Origin: Branchinecta lynchi
Lineage: Eukaryota; Arthropoda; Branchiopoda; Anostraca; Branchinectidae
DNA: 64,000 bases
NCBI GenBank assembly: GCA_023053575.1
Contig: JAKZAP010000007.1
Span: forward strand, 22,593,464 to 22,657,463
Reading direction: 5' to 3'
Shown: one piece after another, positions 42,766 through 54,592 of the stretch
How the letters are laid out: the number at the start of each line of letters is the position of its first letter
How positions within the stretch are numbered: the stretch's first letter is position 1
Program-made: the position numbers and the translations under genes
Notes under the pieces: model-generated
Databases searched by the model: none
Told to the model about the DNA's origin: nothing
The model's input: the letters and a program-made list of their open reading frames with translations, nothing else

Positions 42766-44304
42766 TCAACCTGGGGAGAACCCACAATAAAGTAGGGTAC
42801 CCCACGACAGCCAAATTGGCAAACTCAGCCGCATATGGGAACTCGCCATCACCAGAAGGAGAGGGTTCTCAGCGCGCAGAATTCGTGTCTGAAGTGATAG
42901 GGCAGATGCCCGCCTCACTTCACGAAAAGATGGAAGACCTTCACCGACAAACATACCTGAAGCACTACAATACCAAGAGAACCCATGCAACCACCTTAGA
43001 GAATTGTTGTATAGGACCCGGAAAGTACTCTCACGCTTCAGGGTAAGCCTATTCACGAGGGAAACGCAATACAGTTTTGTACAGTATGCTCTGAAAAGAA
43101 AAGATTTTACAGGAGCATCACACCTACCAAATCTACGAATTAGCACATTGGCACGGGCACACAAAGGCCTGGACAGGGCTGCAACATGCAATTCACCACT
43201 CAGTTTCGGAGTAAAAGTGAAACCGAGATACTTGAACGAATCAGCAAACGTCAGCAACTGTCCCGACAGGTGAACTGGTGGAAAGTTCAGACGCGAACCA
43301 GGAGGAATAAATGCCATACATACCGTCTTTCGGGTATTAAAGACGATGTCATGAGCAATAGCATACTCATCGCAAATACCCAGCAGCTGATTCAAAGCTG
43401 CAACTGTTGGTGCCAAAACTACCAGATCATCAGCGTAGCTGAGATTGTTAATGCACGCACCCATAACACAACAACCACCACCAGCTTTCACCAGGAGTAT
43501 ATTCAGTTCGTCTACATAAAGGTTGTACAAGATCGGTGAAAGAACACCCCCTTGTCTCACACCATTCAAAACCCTGAAAGGAGTTGAGCAGATACCATCC
43601 TACTTCACACAAAATCTTTGATTCTTAAACCAACAAGATAAAGTTAGTACAATTCTAGGGTCCACACCCCGGGTTAGAAGTTTAGTAAGGAGTTTATCGT
43701 GCTTAACCCTGTCGAAAGCAGCTTTTCCATCAATGAAGCATGCAAACACCGGAGACGAAAAAAGCCAGAAGTATTCAATAACAGATTTTACCAAAAACAC
43801 AGAAAAATCGGTAGACAACTTTTTCTTAAATCCAAATTGGTAGACAGATGATCGTATCTGAGGTTCGACAATATAATAAAGACACTTACACCTTTGACAC
43901 AACCGCTGCCAGAGCAATAGGTCTATAGTTACTCACAGCACACAGATCCGCCACCAGAGATTTAGGAACAGGAATAAGGCAGACCTCAGTTAAAGCATCA
44001 GGAACATAAGCGTGCGCCAACATCCCATTAAAAAGAAGAGTTAGTAAACTGCAAGTGGAAGCTCCTGCAAATTTCAAATGGTTAGCAGTCGGCCGTCAAG
44101 ACCCCCTGACTTACTACCGGACAACCCAGATATCACTTTGACAACAGTGTCAAGTGGTATCAGCTGCTTATCGGGTGTTGCCAGAAGAGCTTCATTTGCC
44201 AGCTGATCAATCTGCGACGTGTCCGAAGGAACTGAAGAGAATACACCACTGAAGTGGGTACCCCAAAGCGAGTGTTTTAGTAGCAAAACACTCATCTTTG
44301 ACAA
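42766..44304 (-). pseudogene. LINE (non-LTR) reverse transcriptase, 5'-truncated and mutated
   Basis: On the minus strand the pieces in order are GLSGSKSGGLDG (fingers-type SS.GpDG motif), CLIPVPKSLVADLCAVSNYR PIAL, QFGFKKKLSTDFSVFLV, CFIDGKAAFDRVKHDKL (motif A), an in-frame TAG near 43597, NGVRQGGVLSPILYNLYVDE (motif B), LSYADDLVVLAP (motif C, catalytic YADD) and KYLGFTF. Two frameshifts lie between the first three pieces. The catalytic Asp residues remain, but the frame is broken at least three times. No endonuclease domain is present. I cannot name the clade. Confidence 0.88.
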
Positions 44305-44801
44305 CTAACTCTTTGATGATGACGATGATGCAATTTTATTTACGGTCTACTCAAGAAAATGCAAATAGCGCAGTACAGAGAAAGAAAAGGAAAAAAATAC
44401 ACGGAGCTTTCAGTAACGGATTAAATACACAAGATACAAAAATAAACATAAAAAAAGAGAAGGGACTAATCGGGTCTAAAAAATTTAACAAAGCTCATCG
44501 TCAAATTTGCACACCATACTGTTCTTTTCTCCATTCACTTGACCGGATTTCTGCCCACAGTTTCCAATATACCGTCTTCCAGCCCAGAGTGGTTGACCAT
44601 CCGCCAAAATGTCATTAATTAGCTTTAATTTCTCCCGTCTAAGACCCGCTTTGAACATTACATTCTCACACATAGTGGGTGAAAGAAAGAAAGGTAAACA
44701 AAACTGAAAACACTAAAGCAACAGAAACACATGGGAAGATACAAATTACATTAAATCGGAAGGTTGTGCAAGGGACGTTTGCCGTGACAAATAAACCTTA
44801 A
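44305..44801. other. Sequence upstream of the LINE fragment, nothing recognised
   Basis: A short minus-strand frame (44485-44673) has no recognisable relative and could be a further part of the LINE. Confidence 0.4.
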
Positions 44802-45127
44802 AGGACCCCTCTCACTATTTACTACTCAACTTACATATTTTAAATATTTGAATACTTTTCAACAAATAACCCATGGTTTGGCTATTTTGAGCCTTTTCCG
44901 AGACCCGTTGACTTAGAGCGAAAACAGGGATACAATTTACATAAACGTTTTTTGATGAAAAAACCTCTCGCAGACAACCGTCGACAGCGTGATACACATC
45001 GAAGGTAGCAAAACACGGCATGTGAGAAAATTAGCGTGGTTTTGTTAGAGGGGTTAGAATGTACCGTACAAACATAATGGAATGATTTTGGAAGTGGTTT
45101 ACGTTAGTATTATGTAAGGCAGGTTCT
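44802..45127 (-). mobile_element. TTAA MITE family R, shorter copy
   Basis: AGGACCCCTCTCAC and GGCAGGTTCT ends are flanked by TTAA (44798-44801, 45128-45131). Its right end recurs inverted at about 45203-45262, making a local hairpin with a 75-bp spacer. Confidence 0.78.
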
Positions 45128-45457
45128 TTAAGCAAATTTTTGAATAAGAATTTAGAAGTCTAGGAAGTCTTGGAGATTTAGATTATCCTAAATTCTATTT
45201 AGAAATTTACTTAAAGAACCTGCCTTACATAATACTAACGTAAACCACTTCCAAAATCATTCCAATCATCCAAAATAGTCCCTTCTATAGCGTCCCGTCT
45301 TTATTAAATATCTATCTAACCCCGTGGTGTAGGAATGGTAAACGCTTAGAAGGATTCGCCTTTAGCTGGATCTCTGATCCTACATGGCTCGCTTCTGTCT
45401 GACCATTGTAGTGCGTTAGGCCGTGGTTAGTGAGGCGGTTCGGTATTTATGGAAACG

Positions 45458-45730
45458 TCAGATCAGATGTTGAGGGGACAAATCTTCAAAAGACACTGAA
45501 GGCTTACCATTCGGTTTGAGAATCCCGTTTGTTTCCTGCCTTCCGCAAATCCAATCTACTTCTTCGGCTTTGCATGCGGCTGCAACGGCTTGTTCGAAAT
45601 TCTTCTCAGCTCCCTGCCGATATACTTCGCGTTTTGGGGCCAGGTTGAGCCCATTGAGAAAGGCCTCGAGGATAATGCTTCCGCTCATGATTTTTCTGTC
45701 GTCATTTTTGCCGTGTCGCATTCTGAACAA
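45458..45730 (-). pseudogene. Possible LTR-retrotransposon gag remnant
   Basis: The minus-strand frame reads LEAFLNGLNLAPKREVYRQG, AEKNFEQAVAAACKAEEVDW. The pattern F..GLN...R..V...G...F..AV..A...E is like the capsid C-terminal region of Ty3/gypsy-type gag proteins. It is short, isolated, without a detected protease, polymerase or LTR, so this is a weak call. Confidence 0.35.
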
Positions 45731-46020
45731 CTCACATCTGCGTCTTTTCGTCTGCGAGAAAACCCAAATCTTCGGCGCAGTCTCTGTGGATCACGAAAAG
45801 GTCAAATGGTCCGCACTAATCAACATTTGTAATTGCTGGTTCTGATTTCTCTTTCCTCAAATATGCTTCAAACTCTCCGATCGTAGTCTATTTTAAATCT
45901 GCAATTTCTGTCGTTGAAATGTTTCTTTTTTTCGCTTTCCAGTCGTAGGTGTTTGGCATCCGATGAGATGTTTTGACAGAACGTAGAAAGATGCACTCGC
46001 TTCCACAGCAGATGAACTAG

Positions 46021-46352
46021 ACTGTCAGAAGCTTCATAACAGATAACACAAGGATGAGCGGTTTCAAGAGATAACACTTAGGACGTTAGCTGTTATGTCT
46101 TTCACATCACTACGCATGAAAACGTTATGCATAACAAGTATTACCCGGAAGAGCCGAAAAAAATGCCAAAAAAGCATCCAGCGACTTTTCCTATGTCAGG
46201 ATGACTAACAAAAAAGTCACTAGATGTTTTTTCGGCGGTTTTTCGGTTATTTTTGTATGCATAACGTTTCAAGAACATAACAGCTAACTTCCTAAGTGGT
46301 ATCCGCTGAAACTGCGCATCCTTGTGTTATCTGTTATGGTACTTCTGACAGT
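46021..46352. mobile_element. MITE with ACTGTCAGAAG ends
   Basis: ACTGTCAGAAG and CTTCTGACAGT bound inverted arms containing CATAACAGATAACACAAGGA and its inverse near the right end. Relatives lie at 47050-47302, 53265-53530 and 62177-62290. Confidence 0.75.
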
Positions 46353-47049
46353 AATATAAAAGACACTTTACAGAAGGGACTTGTACCGTGACCAATTTCA
46401 TAAAAAAAAATTTGAATAAAATTTAGAAGTCTAGGACTCCCTTGTTGAAGCCAAGTAAACAAACCAGGACCCACAAAACGGAGCAGAGGGTCCTGGGTTC
46501 AAATCTCGGCTGAGGAGCATTTTTGTCTATCAGTTCACTACTTATAAAATACTTCTGACAGTGTACTGACATTAGTTGCGATGTTGCAGATACCTCAGTA
46601 ACTAGATCTGCATTTTATCGGTTTTGCAGTCAGTATGGTGTATCAGATACTACGATTGCTGTGTTAAAACGATAATTGCTGGATTTGCGCTTTTCGAAGT
46701 TATCCCAAACAAATAGCAAAGTCCACTCATATCACCAATGTCAAACTTTTTTCTCACCACTTTGCCAAAAGCCTAAACTTTAGTGTTGGTGATGATGTCA
46801 GTGAGATGACTTTTTCATAGTACCACGGTCAGTTACGACGGTCGGGACCGCGGTAACTGAATATCAAATGCCACGGTAACTGGCCAGATAGTCAGTAACT
46901 GCAAAAACGACTTCAGACCACGGTATCAGACACCATAGTTATCTGCAAAAATCGACGGGTGGGCGAATCGACGGATTTTTGGATTGGGCGTATTGACGGG
47001 TGGGTGAATCGACGGGTGGGGTAGTGACGGCGACCCAACTCAACTATTA
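46353..47049. other. DNAJC7 intron 4: SINE relative and repetitive phrases
   Basis: A SINE-like piece lies at 46480-46560. GGTAACTG, ACCACGGTATC and GACGGGTGGG(C/T)GAATCGACG phrases repeat between 46800 and 47030. No gene. Confidence 0.5.
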
Positions 47050-47302
47050 CACTGTCAGATACACAAGGGTGCATAGTTTTTACAGACAACACATTGGCCG
47101 ATAATGCATCTGCTGGACTTTTCCCACTTCATGATGACAAACTAAAAAGTCAGCAGATGCGATTTTTCTGCTCTTCTTGGCAATGCGTGTTGTTCATAAC
47201 GTTTATTGCATAACGTTTTCAGAATCACAACCGATAACATCACAAGTATTGTCTGTTAAAACTGCGCATTCCAGTGTTAGTGTTATGAAACTTCTGGCAG
47301 TG
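47050..47302. mobile_element. MITE with CACTGTCAGA ends, TA target
   Basis: CACTGTCAGA and TTCTGGCAGTG ends are flanked by TA on both sides (47048-47049, 47303-47304). It shares the interior TGACAAACTAAAAAGTC and GCATAACGTTTT with the 46.0-kb copy. Confidence 0.72.
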
Positions 47303-47370
47303 TAGCTTAATACCTAACCTGCAAAAAAAAAAGCAGAAATATTACTAAGTATTGGCGCAAAATCCGTATA

Positions 47371-47540
47371 CACTTGTTAAAAAAAAATCTGTTAGTATTT
47401 CCTACTGGGATCAATCTTGTCTCTACTAGATAAGATTATCTCTAATTTGGATTAACCTTATCCCAGTAGAGATAAGATTATTTCCAGTAGCAAATACTGT
47501 AGTTAACATAAATCTTTACTCGGAGAAACTTTTTACAGTG
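47371..47540 (-). mobile_element. Tc1/mariner-type MITE, copy B (inverted)
   Basis: It is the inverse of copy A, flanked by TA (47369-47370, 47541-47542), ending CTTTTTACAGTG. Confidence 0.82.
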
Positions 47541-47579
47541 TACTAGAGATATGCTACTATATTGACATATGGCAAACAT

Positions 47580-48025
47580 AATTATATAATAATAATAATA
47601 CAAAGTAAGAGAAAAAGCTTTCGCCTCTAAAATAACTCTAAGAAATTTTGAGTAGTCGAAGTGATCGGAGTTAAAAATCCGATCAACAAGGCACTAGAAA
47701 CTATTGATCGATTCAACATTAACCGCATCTTCGGTAAGGCTTTTCCAAGGATCAACACTTCTGTTGTCAAAACACCACTGAAAAACGTCCTTGTGGAATC
47801 TTGATTTTGCAAGCTTGTACGCGTGTCCCCGATGATGACGGTTAATGCTGAATCTTACTAAATCACTCACCTCAAAATTGTCATAACTTCCATTGATCAA
47901 TTTGAATGTTTAAATCAGGTCTCCTCTAAAAATCTGTATGCAAGGCACAACTTGGCTAATCTCACTTGGTCGGAAAGATCGCGCAGATCTGGTAGAAACT
48001 TCGAAACTCTCCGTTGAATTTTTTC
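47580..48025 (-). pseudogene. LINE 3' end fragment (reverse transcriptase C-terminus)
   Basis: On the minus strand: YEKIQRRVSKFLPDLRDLSD, QVRLAKLCLAYRFL, a frameshift into RGDLI, then TFKLINGSYDNFEVSDLVRF and RGHAYKLAKSRF, stop near 47694. QRR..K.LP.LRDLS...RL..L and RGDLI..FK..NG are the usual C-terminal blocks of CR1/L2/jockey-type LINEs. It ends in an ATT/ATA microsatellite at 47582-47600, as in several such families. Heavily 5'-truncated. Confidence 0.82.
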
Positions 48026-48627
48026 ATAAGATACCGATATATTATATAGGCTATGACAACCGCAGCTACTGATATACGACAAGGGAATTTGACGTCAGCT
48101 AATAGCCAACTCCTTCAGCTCTCTTCCGGTACAACAATAAGTTTATAATTTGTTAACTGTTAAAGATGCTGCTTCTTCCATTGGGGTATACTTTTTAGTT
48201 TGGACGCCACCTTCTTGGTGACATTACGCATTACAATACAAATAGTATTTCAGAATCCAGCTGACATGATGGACATGAAATAACGTTCTTGTACCTACTT
48301 GCAGTAAAAGTTGGCCAGTATGAATTTTAGTATCTTCTCCAGGGAATTGTTCAAAGTGAGGCGACGTTCAAATCATCACACTTTACTCTTACGCCTATTG
48401 CCACACTAGAAACCAAGTTCACCATCCACTTAAAGACAGTTTAACACTGATATTTTTTTCTCAGTGTAAATCATTGCAGGATTGACAAAAAAAAATTGTT
48501 GATGTGTTTTTTTTGTATGTACTCCACTTTTCAAAATGGCGGGTCTCAAATAAATTACTTGTTTTTTTCCCTGCTATAGTTACTAATCTATCGTATATTT
48601 GCTTTCATCGGGAGAAATTGACAACTT
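48026..48627. other. DNAJC7 intron 4: nothing recognised
   Basis: No conserved frame or repeat border. Confidence 0.45.
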
Positions 48628-48794
48628 TACTGTAAAAAGTTTCTGCGAGTAAGGACTAAAGTTAACTGCAATATTTGCTACTGGGATTCATCTTATCTCT
48701 ACTGGGATGAAATTAATCCGAATTAGAGTTAATCTTATCTCAGAAGAGACAAATTAATCCCAGTAGGAAATACTGCAAGATTTCTTTTACAGTG
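48628..48794 (+). mobile_element. Tc1/mariner-type MITE, copy C
   Basis: It follows copy A in order (GTTAACTGCAATATTTGCTA, GGGATGAAATTAATCC, CTTTTACAGTG). The left terminal CA is mutated. Confidence 0.8.
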
Positions 48795-48871
48795 TTTACC
48801 ATTTACTTCCGCACTGCAGAAATGCGAATCAGTTGTTTGTTAGCTGTCAGCGAAACAGTCAATTTGCTATA

Positions 48872-49039
48872 CACTGTAAAATAAAATCTTGCAGTATTTG
48901 CTACTGGGAATAATCTTGTCTCCGAAAAGATAATCTTATATCTAATTCGGATTAATCTTATCTCGGTAGTGATAAGATTAGTCCCAGTAGCAGATACTGC
49001 GGTTAACTTTAATCCTTACTCGGGGAAACTTTTACAGTG
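48872..49039 (-). mobile_element. Tc1/mariner-type MITE, copy D (inverted)
   Basis: CACTGTAAAATAAAATC and CTTTTACAGTG ends are flanked by TA (48870-48871, 49040-49041). It lies 77 bp from copy C in opposite orientation, so the pair forms a larger hairpin. Confidence 0.85.
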
Positions 49040-50480
49040 TACTTACTGCCGACTGGTTTGCTGTACTTCTGCTGAGTGTTTCTAAGGTTTTGAGTCACCG
49101 TAATCTCTGCCGCGCTTTTCTACTAGAGCGATGGACGCGAGTTTCAAGGAAACCCGGAAAAAATAATCCCATCCACTCTCCGACTGTCAGGACTAATTTA
49201 GGGTTGACTTTCTTCTGGGTTGGCCAGATGTTGCTCGAAAAAGTGTTTAAAAGAGCTTGCAAATGATTTGATGCGATCTACCGCAAAGCGTAAAACGCAG
49301 ATGTGCAAATGTTACAAAAAATGTCGACTCGTGTGGTCACTACAGACTTGGAATTAAAGGTTTTCTAAACAGCATACTTTACATCTGTAGGTTCATGCCT
49401 TCCAGGTAGTTTTAGTTATTTTATTTACAATCGTTGGAAAGCACAAGGCATAACGTAAAAGAAAAATAGAGAGACAAAAAAACTCTACAACATCATTTTT
49501 TCAATTTCAGTTCAGTTCATTTTCATTTAAACATTCCTTAAAGTTTAACCGAAAAGGGCTAGGATACGACAGTCGAGTTACCCATCACTTTTTCGCTTAA
49601 ATAATCTTGAAAACCCGATGAAAAAGCGTTAGTTTGTTTTTCTGATATTTCCAAATAATCGATTATCCCATTGTGCTTGCCGCTCTTCCCGTTTTTGTGA
49701 TATCTCTATGGTGCCTGGAACATTTGGCAACAACACCAGCGGCAAACGAGTAAATAAATTGTGTATCAAATAAACAAAGAAGTGTCTGCAGTCTGCAGTG
49801 CCAAAAACTAGTGCTAGCTAGTGATGGTGATAGTTAAGTGATTTTCGCGGGCGAATTGTGGACGGATTCACCATGGGAAAGCGTCCACATTCCCAACGTC
49901 CCTACTGAAGACTACTGTGGACAGAATGAAAATCCCCAATAGGTGTTGTAATAATTCAATGTATTTGAATCAAAGATTTAAAAATAAGTTGCCTGTTCAG
50001 TTAAACTTTAAACAAAACAACAAACATGGCGCTCCCAAGAAGGGCACAGCCGTGTCCTGTGCTGGAGTGCATAACTTTTAATCACCTATTAAAAACGATG
50101 ACACACATTTCTCGTAACCTTATCATTTCTTTTTCTTTACCCCCCACCCCCAACCCAACCCTCATTCACTAATCTATTCGCTAATCTACCCTCATTCACT
50201 CATCCATTCGATTCAGTTTTGTTTATTTCCAAAACGAGAAGCGGACAAGCCGAATATTTGCTCAGTCGTCAATATAGCATGTGCACATTACAATTACTAA
50301 TATATATATGTATACAGTTTAAAGTCAGCACGTCAATTTCAAACGAAACTAAGCGTCAGATACATTTAATAAAGGGATGTGACGTCAGGTACACAATAAC
50401 TGACTAATCTAGTCAATAAGACTACTTAAACACAATCTTACTAAATATAACTGACAACTAATTTCAAGCAAGTATGAGTC
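49040..50480. other. DNAJC7 intron 4: nothing recognised
   Basis: AT-rich. The frame at 50219-50407 has no recognisable relative. Confidence 0.45.
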
Positions 50481-53209
50481 TTTTTTATGGCACTTGAGCA
50501 TACTCAAGTGCCATATAGCGATCGTAATTTCTGTCGGTCTGTCGGTCTGTCTGTCTGTCGTTCTGTCGTTCTGTCGTTCTGTCGCTCTGTCGTTCTGTCG
50601 GTCTGTCCAGGTTTTGCTAGTTTGGGCACTTCCACACAAGCTAGGACGATGAAACTTCCCAGGCATATCAGGGACCCGACCAGATCAACTTACAAATAAT
50701 CACTTCCCCAATCCAACTTTCCCCGGATCCGGGAGTCCGGAAACTATAAAGTAAAACGGGAGCAAAAAGTAAAACGGGAGCAAAAGAAAGCGCTGGCCGA
50801 ACGCGGGAATCGAACCAGGAATCTTTTGGTTGACAGTCCAGTATTCTACCACTGAGCTATGCGACGATGTATCAAAAAGCGAATGCGGAAATAAGTACGG
50901 TTTAAAGATGGTCAGTCCAAGTCAAACAAATCTAGTGAAACGTTTGGCAGGAATATCAGCGGACCGACCAGATTAACTTGGATATAATCATATTCCGGAT
51001 CCGATCATAGTGGGGGGAGTGGAGGGATGGGAAATCCAGAAACTATTAACATGCATAACTTTGGAAAGGGTAATCAGACATACGTGAAACTTGACTTTTG
51101 TGTTGCCAGTCCAGTTTTCTACCGCTGAGCCATGCCATGATGTATAAAAAGCGAATGCGAGAATAGATACGGTTTAAAGATGGTCAGTCCAAGTCAAACA
51201 AATCTAGTGAAACGCTTAGCAGGAATATCAGGGAACCGACCAGATTAACTTGGATATAATCATATTCCGGATACGATCATTGTGGGGGGAGTGGAGGGAT
51301 GAGAAATCCGGAAACGACGGTCAGTCGGTCTGTCCCGGTTTTGCTATTTGGGGCACTTCCACATAAGCTAGGACGATGAAACTTGGCAGGCGTATAAGGG
51401 ACCGAACCAGATTAACATGGAAACAGTCACTTCCCCGATCCGGCCATCGTGGGGGGGGGAGTAACAAGAAATCCGGAAACTAGTAACATGCATAACTTTA
51501 GAACGGGTAATCGGACTTGCGTGAAACTTGACATATGTCAAGAACAATTGCCGATAACTGGGGGGGGGGGGGGCTGGAGAGGGGCACCCAAAACCTCGTG
51601 AAACGCTTCCACATAAGCTAGAACGATGAAACTTGACAGGCGTGTTGGGAAACCGATCAGATTAACTTGGAAATAATCACTTCCCCGATCCGGCCATCTT
51701 GGGGGTAGTGGAGGGATGGGAAATCCGGAAAGTAGTAGCATGCCTAACTTTTGAACGGGTAATCAGATCTGCCTGAAACTTGACATATGTCAAGAACAAG
51801 TGCTTCAGAAGCTCAATTTCAAATCCGGACCAGATCCGATAACTTTGGGGGGGGGCTGGAGGGGGCACCGGAAATCTCATGAAACGCTTCCACATAAGCT
51901 AGGACAATGAAATTTGGCAGGTATATCAGGGAACCGACCAGAAGAACTTGGAAATAATCACTTTCCCCATCCTGTCATTGTGGGAGGAGTGGAGGGATGG
52001 GAAATCCGGAAACTAGTAACATGCATAACTTTGGAACGGGTAATCAGACATGCAAGAAACTTGACATATGTCAAGAACAAGTGCTTCAGATGCTCAGTTT
52101 CAAATCCGGACCAGATCCGATCACTGGGGGGGGGGGAGCTGGAGGGGCAACCGGAAATCTGGTGAAACGCTTCCAAATAAGCTAGCACAATGAAACTTGA
52201 CAGGCATATGAGGGAACCAACCAGTTTAACATGGAAATAATCGCTTCCCCGATCCTGCTATCGCGGGGGGTGGGGGGTGGAGGGAAGGGGAATCCGGAAA
52301 CCACAAACATGCATAACTCTGGAATGGATAATCGGACATGCATAAAACTTGACAATTGTGAAGAACAAGTGTCTTAGATTTTCAGTTTCAAATCTGGACC
52401 AAATCCGAAGAGAGGGGGATTAGAGGGGGGGACCGGAAATGTCGTGAAATGCTTAGGGTCGATCGAGGGGTACTTCCACATGTACTAGGACCATGAAACT
52501 TGGCAGACATATTAGGTACTCTTCCAGGTCAACTTGAAAATCGTTCTTTTCCCGATCCGATGATCATGGGGGAGATTCTATTGACATGCAAAACTTTGGA
52601 ACAGGTGATCAGACGTGCATGAAACTTGTCAAGTGTCAAGTACAAGTGACTCAGATGATCAATTTCAAGTCTGGAAAGGATCTGATAACATCGGCAGGAG
52701 CTGAAGGCGGAGGGGAGAAATCTCTTGAAGCGCTTAGAGTCGAGAGATCGGGATGGGACTTGGAGGGAAGAACAAGCATAAGCCGTAGATACATTGTAGA
52801 GGCTTAACGGCCTGCCATTCAATTTGCAAACATATTATTATTATTATTATTATTATTGACAAAGCAGGACCGATCGTGTCACAGTGGGGGAAGTTGGAGG
52901 GGGTTTTCCCTAATTCCGATGATCACGAGTTAGGGTACTTCCAGATGTGCTATGACCGTGAAACTTTGCAGGCATGTTAGGGACTCTATTAGATTGGCTT
53001 GAAAATATAGTCCCTCCCCCGATCCGATCATCGTTGGAGGAAGATACAGTTGTCAATGAGTGGTATAACCATTTCAGATCTACTAGATCAAGCCCATTTT
53101 CTGATGAAATGAATATCGGGAGAGAGATCCAGCCTTGAAAACTGCAAACCGTATCTGACAAACATGCTAACTGTTCTTACAAGTGCCATATGAGCTTTCA
53201 GCTCTTGTT
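50481..53209 (+). mobile_element. S element copy 4, uninterrupted
   Basis: A full-length copy from TTTTTTATGGCACTTGAGCA to TTTCAGCTCTTGTT: 5' hairpin GCACTTGAG-CATA-CTCAAGTGC, GTCT/GTCG run (50533-50607), tRNA-like blocks, then about seven diverged core units with AACTTTGGAACGGGTAATCA, AATCCGGACCAGATCCGAT and G runs. Near 52830-52856 an ATT microsatellite stands exactly where copy 3 carries the PLE. Confidence 0.85.
50791..50865 (-). repeat. tRNA-like segment inside S copy 4
   Basis: On the minus strand: ATAGCTCAGTGGTAGAATAC then GGTTCGATTCCCGCG, which retains A- and B-box-like blocks. It corresponds to 20840-20913. Confidence 0.6.
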
Positions 53210-53264
53210 TTATAAACAATCTCTCCGGACCGTGTATTAAAAAAAAACAAAAAACATTTGTACA

Positions 53265-53530
53265 CAGTCATAATTTTCATAACAAATAACACAAGGATGC
53301 GCAGTTTCAACAGATAATACTTGGGATATTATGTGTTATGTTTTTGCTGATATCATGATGACGAACAAAAAAGTAAGCAGATATTTTTTCGGAGGTGTTT
53401 CGTCTTCTGTATGCATAACATTTTAGTGCGTAACTTTTGCAGAAGAAAAAAGTAACAGCCAACATCCTAAGTGTTATCTGTTGAAACCGTGCATCCTTGT
53501 GTTATCTCGTATGAAACTTCTAGTAAGAGC
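53265..53530. mobile_element. MITE of the 46.0-kb family, diverged
   Basis: ATAACACAAGGATGCGCAGT on the left pairs with CGTGCATCCTTGTGTTATC on the right; GATGACGAACAAAAAAGT is in the middle. The outer ends are eroded. Confidence 0.65.
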
Positions 53531-53678
53531 TGTGCTTTAACAAACGAGGGAGCAAAGTTTTTTAGACACATGGATCGAGTCGCGAAGATTTCACTATTGC
53601 AGGTCTAAGGGGGAGTTCAGGAAAACGATAATAGATAGAGCTGTTTTGGAAAATAAATAGCCTTTTGATTATTTCTAG

Positions 53679-53832
53679 TGATATTCTGAGAGCAGACAAC
53701 ACAGATGTCGACGCCCTTCTCATTAGAGGGATGTGCCTCTATTACCAAGACAACCTCGAGCTCGCCTTCACACACTTCCAACAAGTGTTGAGGCTCGCGC
53801 CGGACCACGTCAAGGCTCGCGAAATCTATAGA
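53679..53832 (+). CDS. DNAJC7: DNAJC7-like co-chaperone, exon 5 (TPR 6)
   Basis: The acceptor TTATTTCTAG|T and donor AGA|GTAAGT give 154 bases, completing codon 245 and ending on a codon boundary at residue 296. It encodes NDILRADNTDVDALLIRGMC, LYYQDNLELAFTHFQQVLRL, APDHVKAREIYR. DILR.D.T..DAL..RG.CLYY.D and Q.LR.APDH.KA are shared with human DNAJC7. Intron 4 before it is about 16.7 kb and holds most of the LINE and MITE load. Confidence 0.96.
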
Positions 53833-54000
53833 GTAAGTACTCGAGCTCCTTTAGATGTCGCTGATTGGATTTACGCTAAAGCACGTATCTACCCATGGCA
53901 GGTTGGGATCCTCGATGTTTTCGGGATCCCAAAATGTTATTGACGGGATACCTTTGCAGATACCATGGTTGCTGATACTTGATACCACGACCTAAGGCCT

Positions 54001-54381
54001 ATTCTCGCCGTTCCCCGAGGACTCTTCGGGGAATCAAATGGAATGGCGAGAATAGAGGGAGTCACTCCACGGGTACTCCGCGTACGGGAAACAACGAGAA
54101 CACGGCGAATGCCTCCAAAATGGATTTTGTTGGAAAGGAAATATTCAGTTGACGAAATATGTCTAGATTCACCTTATTTTGGTTTTCTTTATTCTGGTTG
54201 CTTTTAATTAATTTTACATTGCACCAACACCAGGAAAAATTGATTCCTCTCCGAATATGAAAGGGACTTCTTCTAATGATGGTGAGATAATCGGAGCATT
54301 CCCGGTCCGTGGGGACTCGCGCCTAGGACAAACAAAAACGCACGGACTCCTCAAAAGGAGTCCTCGGGGAACGGCGAGAAT
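54001..54381. mobile_element. MITE with ATTCTCGCCGTTCCCCGAGG ends, copy 1
   Basis: ATTCTCGCCGTTCCCCGAGG and CCTCGGGGAACGGCGAGAAT are exact inverted ends of a 381-bp unit. Further internal inversions (GGACTCCT/AGGAGTCC) give it a branched hairpin. No coding sequence; target duplication unclear. Confidence 0.82.
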
Positions 54382-54592
54382 GCACCTCTAAAGTCGTCTT
54401 CTCAGGTAGGCTACCTTGGTGTCTGATACCATGATCGTTTTTGTGGTTACTGGGTATCTGACCAGTTATCATGGCATGTGATATATAGATACCTTGGCCC
54501 TGATCGGAGTAACCGACTGCGAATGAATGAATAATTGAGTTTGGTACTTGCAGCCTAGTAACTAGGTATTTGCACAGTATATATATATATAT

